Of a stretch of 6,200 nucleotides of DNA, positions 5,939 to 6,200 are shown piece by piece; position 1 is the stretch's first letter; the number at the start of each line of letters is the position of its first letter. Location of the stretch: NCBI GenBank assembly GCA_007135745.1, contig SLIH01000321.1:1-6200 (forward strand). Reading direction: 5' to 3'. Source of the stretch: Halomonas sp. Lineage in GTDB: Bacteria; Pseudomonadota; Gammaproteobacteria; Pseudomonadales; Oleiphilaceae. Under the pieces are notes generated by a model. It had not been told where the DNA came from and ran no database searches. It saw nothing but the letters and a program-made list of their open reading frames with translations. The translations under genes and the position numbers were made by a program.

Positions 5939-6200
5939 CGCCCATCCCCTTGGAGCAAGGTGCCGGCAACCAATTCCGAAACCTCCTTCCCAATCTCTTC
6001 AATAGGGGAAGGACTCTGTTCGCTGCGCGCCATCATCAGCGCCCCTTCCAGACTGGCCAGAACCATAAGTCCCAGACGGTGGGCTCGCTCTGGCGCCAGC
6101 CCTGCCCCCATAAGCGCCTCACGATACATCCGGGCCCACAGCTCGAAAGCATCCTGGCAGGTTTTCCCCAACTTTGAGTCAGCCTCGGGCCTGTCGAGAA
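5935..6200 (-). CDS. TetR-family regulator, C-terminal part
   Basis: The minus-strand frame is open from the right edge to a TAG at 5937-5935, giving about 88 residues. The segment with ELWARMYREALMGAGL, then LGLMVLASLEGALMMARSEQ, SPSPIEEIGKEVSELV is typical of the helical ligand-binding C-terminus of TetR repressors, in which an EGAL-type helix near the end forms part of the dimer interface. The DNA-binding N-terminus lies beyond the window. A TTG at 6171 is not a credible start because family-like sequence continues through it to the edge. The gene is convergent with nhaR and the small ORF, and its target cannot be told from here. Confidence 0.72.
   Translation of the reverse strand, partial: LDRPEADSKLGKTCQDAFELWARMYREALMGAGLAPERAHRLGLMVLASLEGALMMARSEQSPSPIEEIGKEVSELVAGTLLQGDGR

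Noticed and set aside
5403..6002. Minus-strand frame of 199 codons opposite nhaR and the TetR end
   Set aside because: It is antisense to the conserved LysR effector domain and out of frame with the TetR-like sequence.
5950..6177. Plus-strand frame of 75 codons at the right end
   Set aside because: The start would be TTG without a ribosome site, and the opposite strand has a clear TetR-type C-terminus.
1..6200. CRISPR array, IS element, tRNA, riboswitch or toxin-antitoxin pair
   Set aside because: No regularly spaced repeats, transposase, terminal inverted repeats, cloverleaf-like sequence or toxin pair was seen on either strand.

Overview
The window reads as a moderately GC-rich gammaproteobacterial chromosome segment. 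The assignment rests on protein resemblance recalled from family knowledge: a NapABC periplasmic nitrate reductase set, a Mak-type ROK fructokinase and an NhaR-type LysR regulator all look like enterobacterial or marine gammaproteobacterial proteins. I cannot name a genus. No IS element, CRISPR array, tRNA, rRNA or phage gene was seen.

Layout. Positions 1-2469 (+) hold the end of a nap operon: the C-terminal half of napA, then napB (diheme cytochrome) and napC (tetraheme membrane quinol dehydrogenase), closely spaced and ending at a short hairpin-rich gap. Together they form a quinol -> NapC -> NapB -> NapA electron chain that reduces nitrate in the periplasm. Positions 1-93 do not resemble NapA in any forward frame, although similarity is strong from about position 94.

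Positions 2544-3773 (-) encode a six-helix membrane diguanylate cyclase (GGDEF with an intact I-site), convergent with napC. It diverges from a Mak-like ROK fructokinase (3906-4811, +). The 132-base divergent gap holds two overlapping opposed promoters and two copies of a 12-bp repeat, one with dyad symmetry.

Positions 4995-5888 (+) encode an NhaR-like LysR regulator, preceded by an AT-rich leader with two dyads and two very short upstream ORFs. Its stop codon overlaps the ATG of a 16-codon hydrophobic ORF that has a near-perfect Shine-Dalgarno site. That ORF meets, stop to stop, the C-terminal part of a TetR-family regulator on the minus strand (5935 to the right edge).

The nap genes work as one unit. 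The remaining genes (c-di-GMP synthesis, sugar phosphorylation, sodium/pH-type regulation, TetR regulation) look like an ordinary chromosomal neighbourhood and not one dedicated system. I found no convincing new multi-gene system. The best leads are the mak/GGDEF control region and the small ORF after nhaR.
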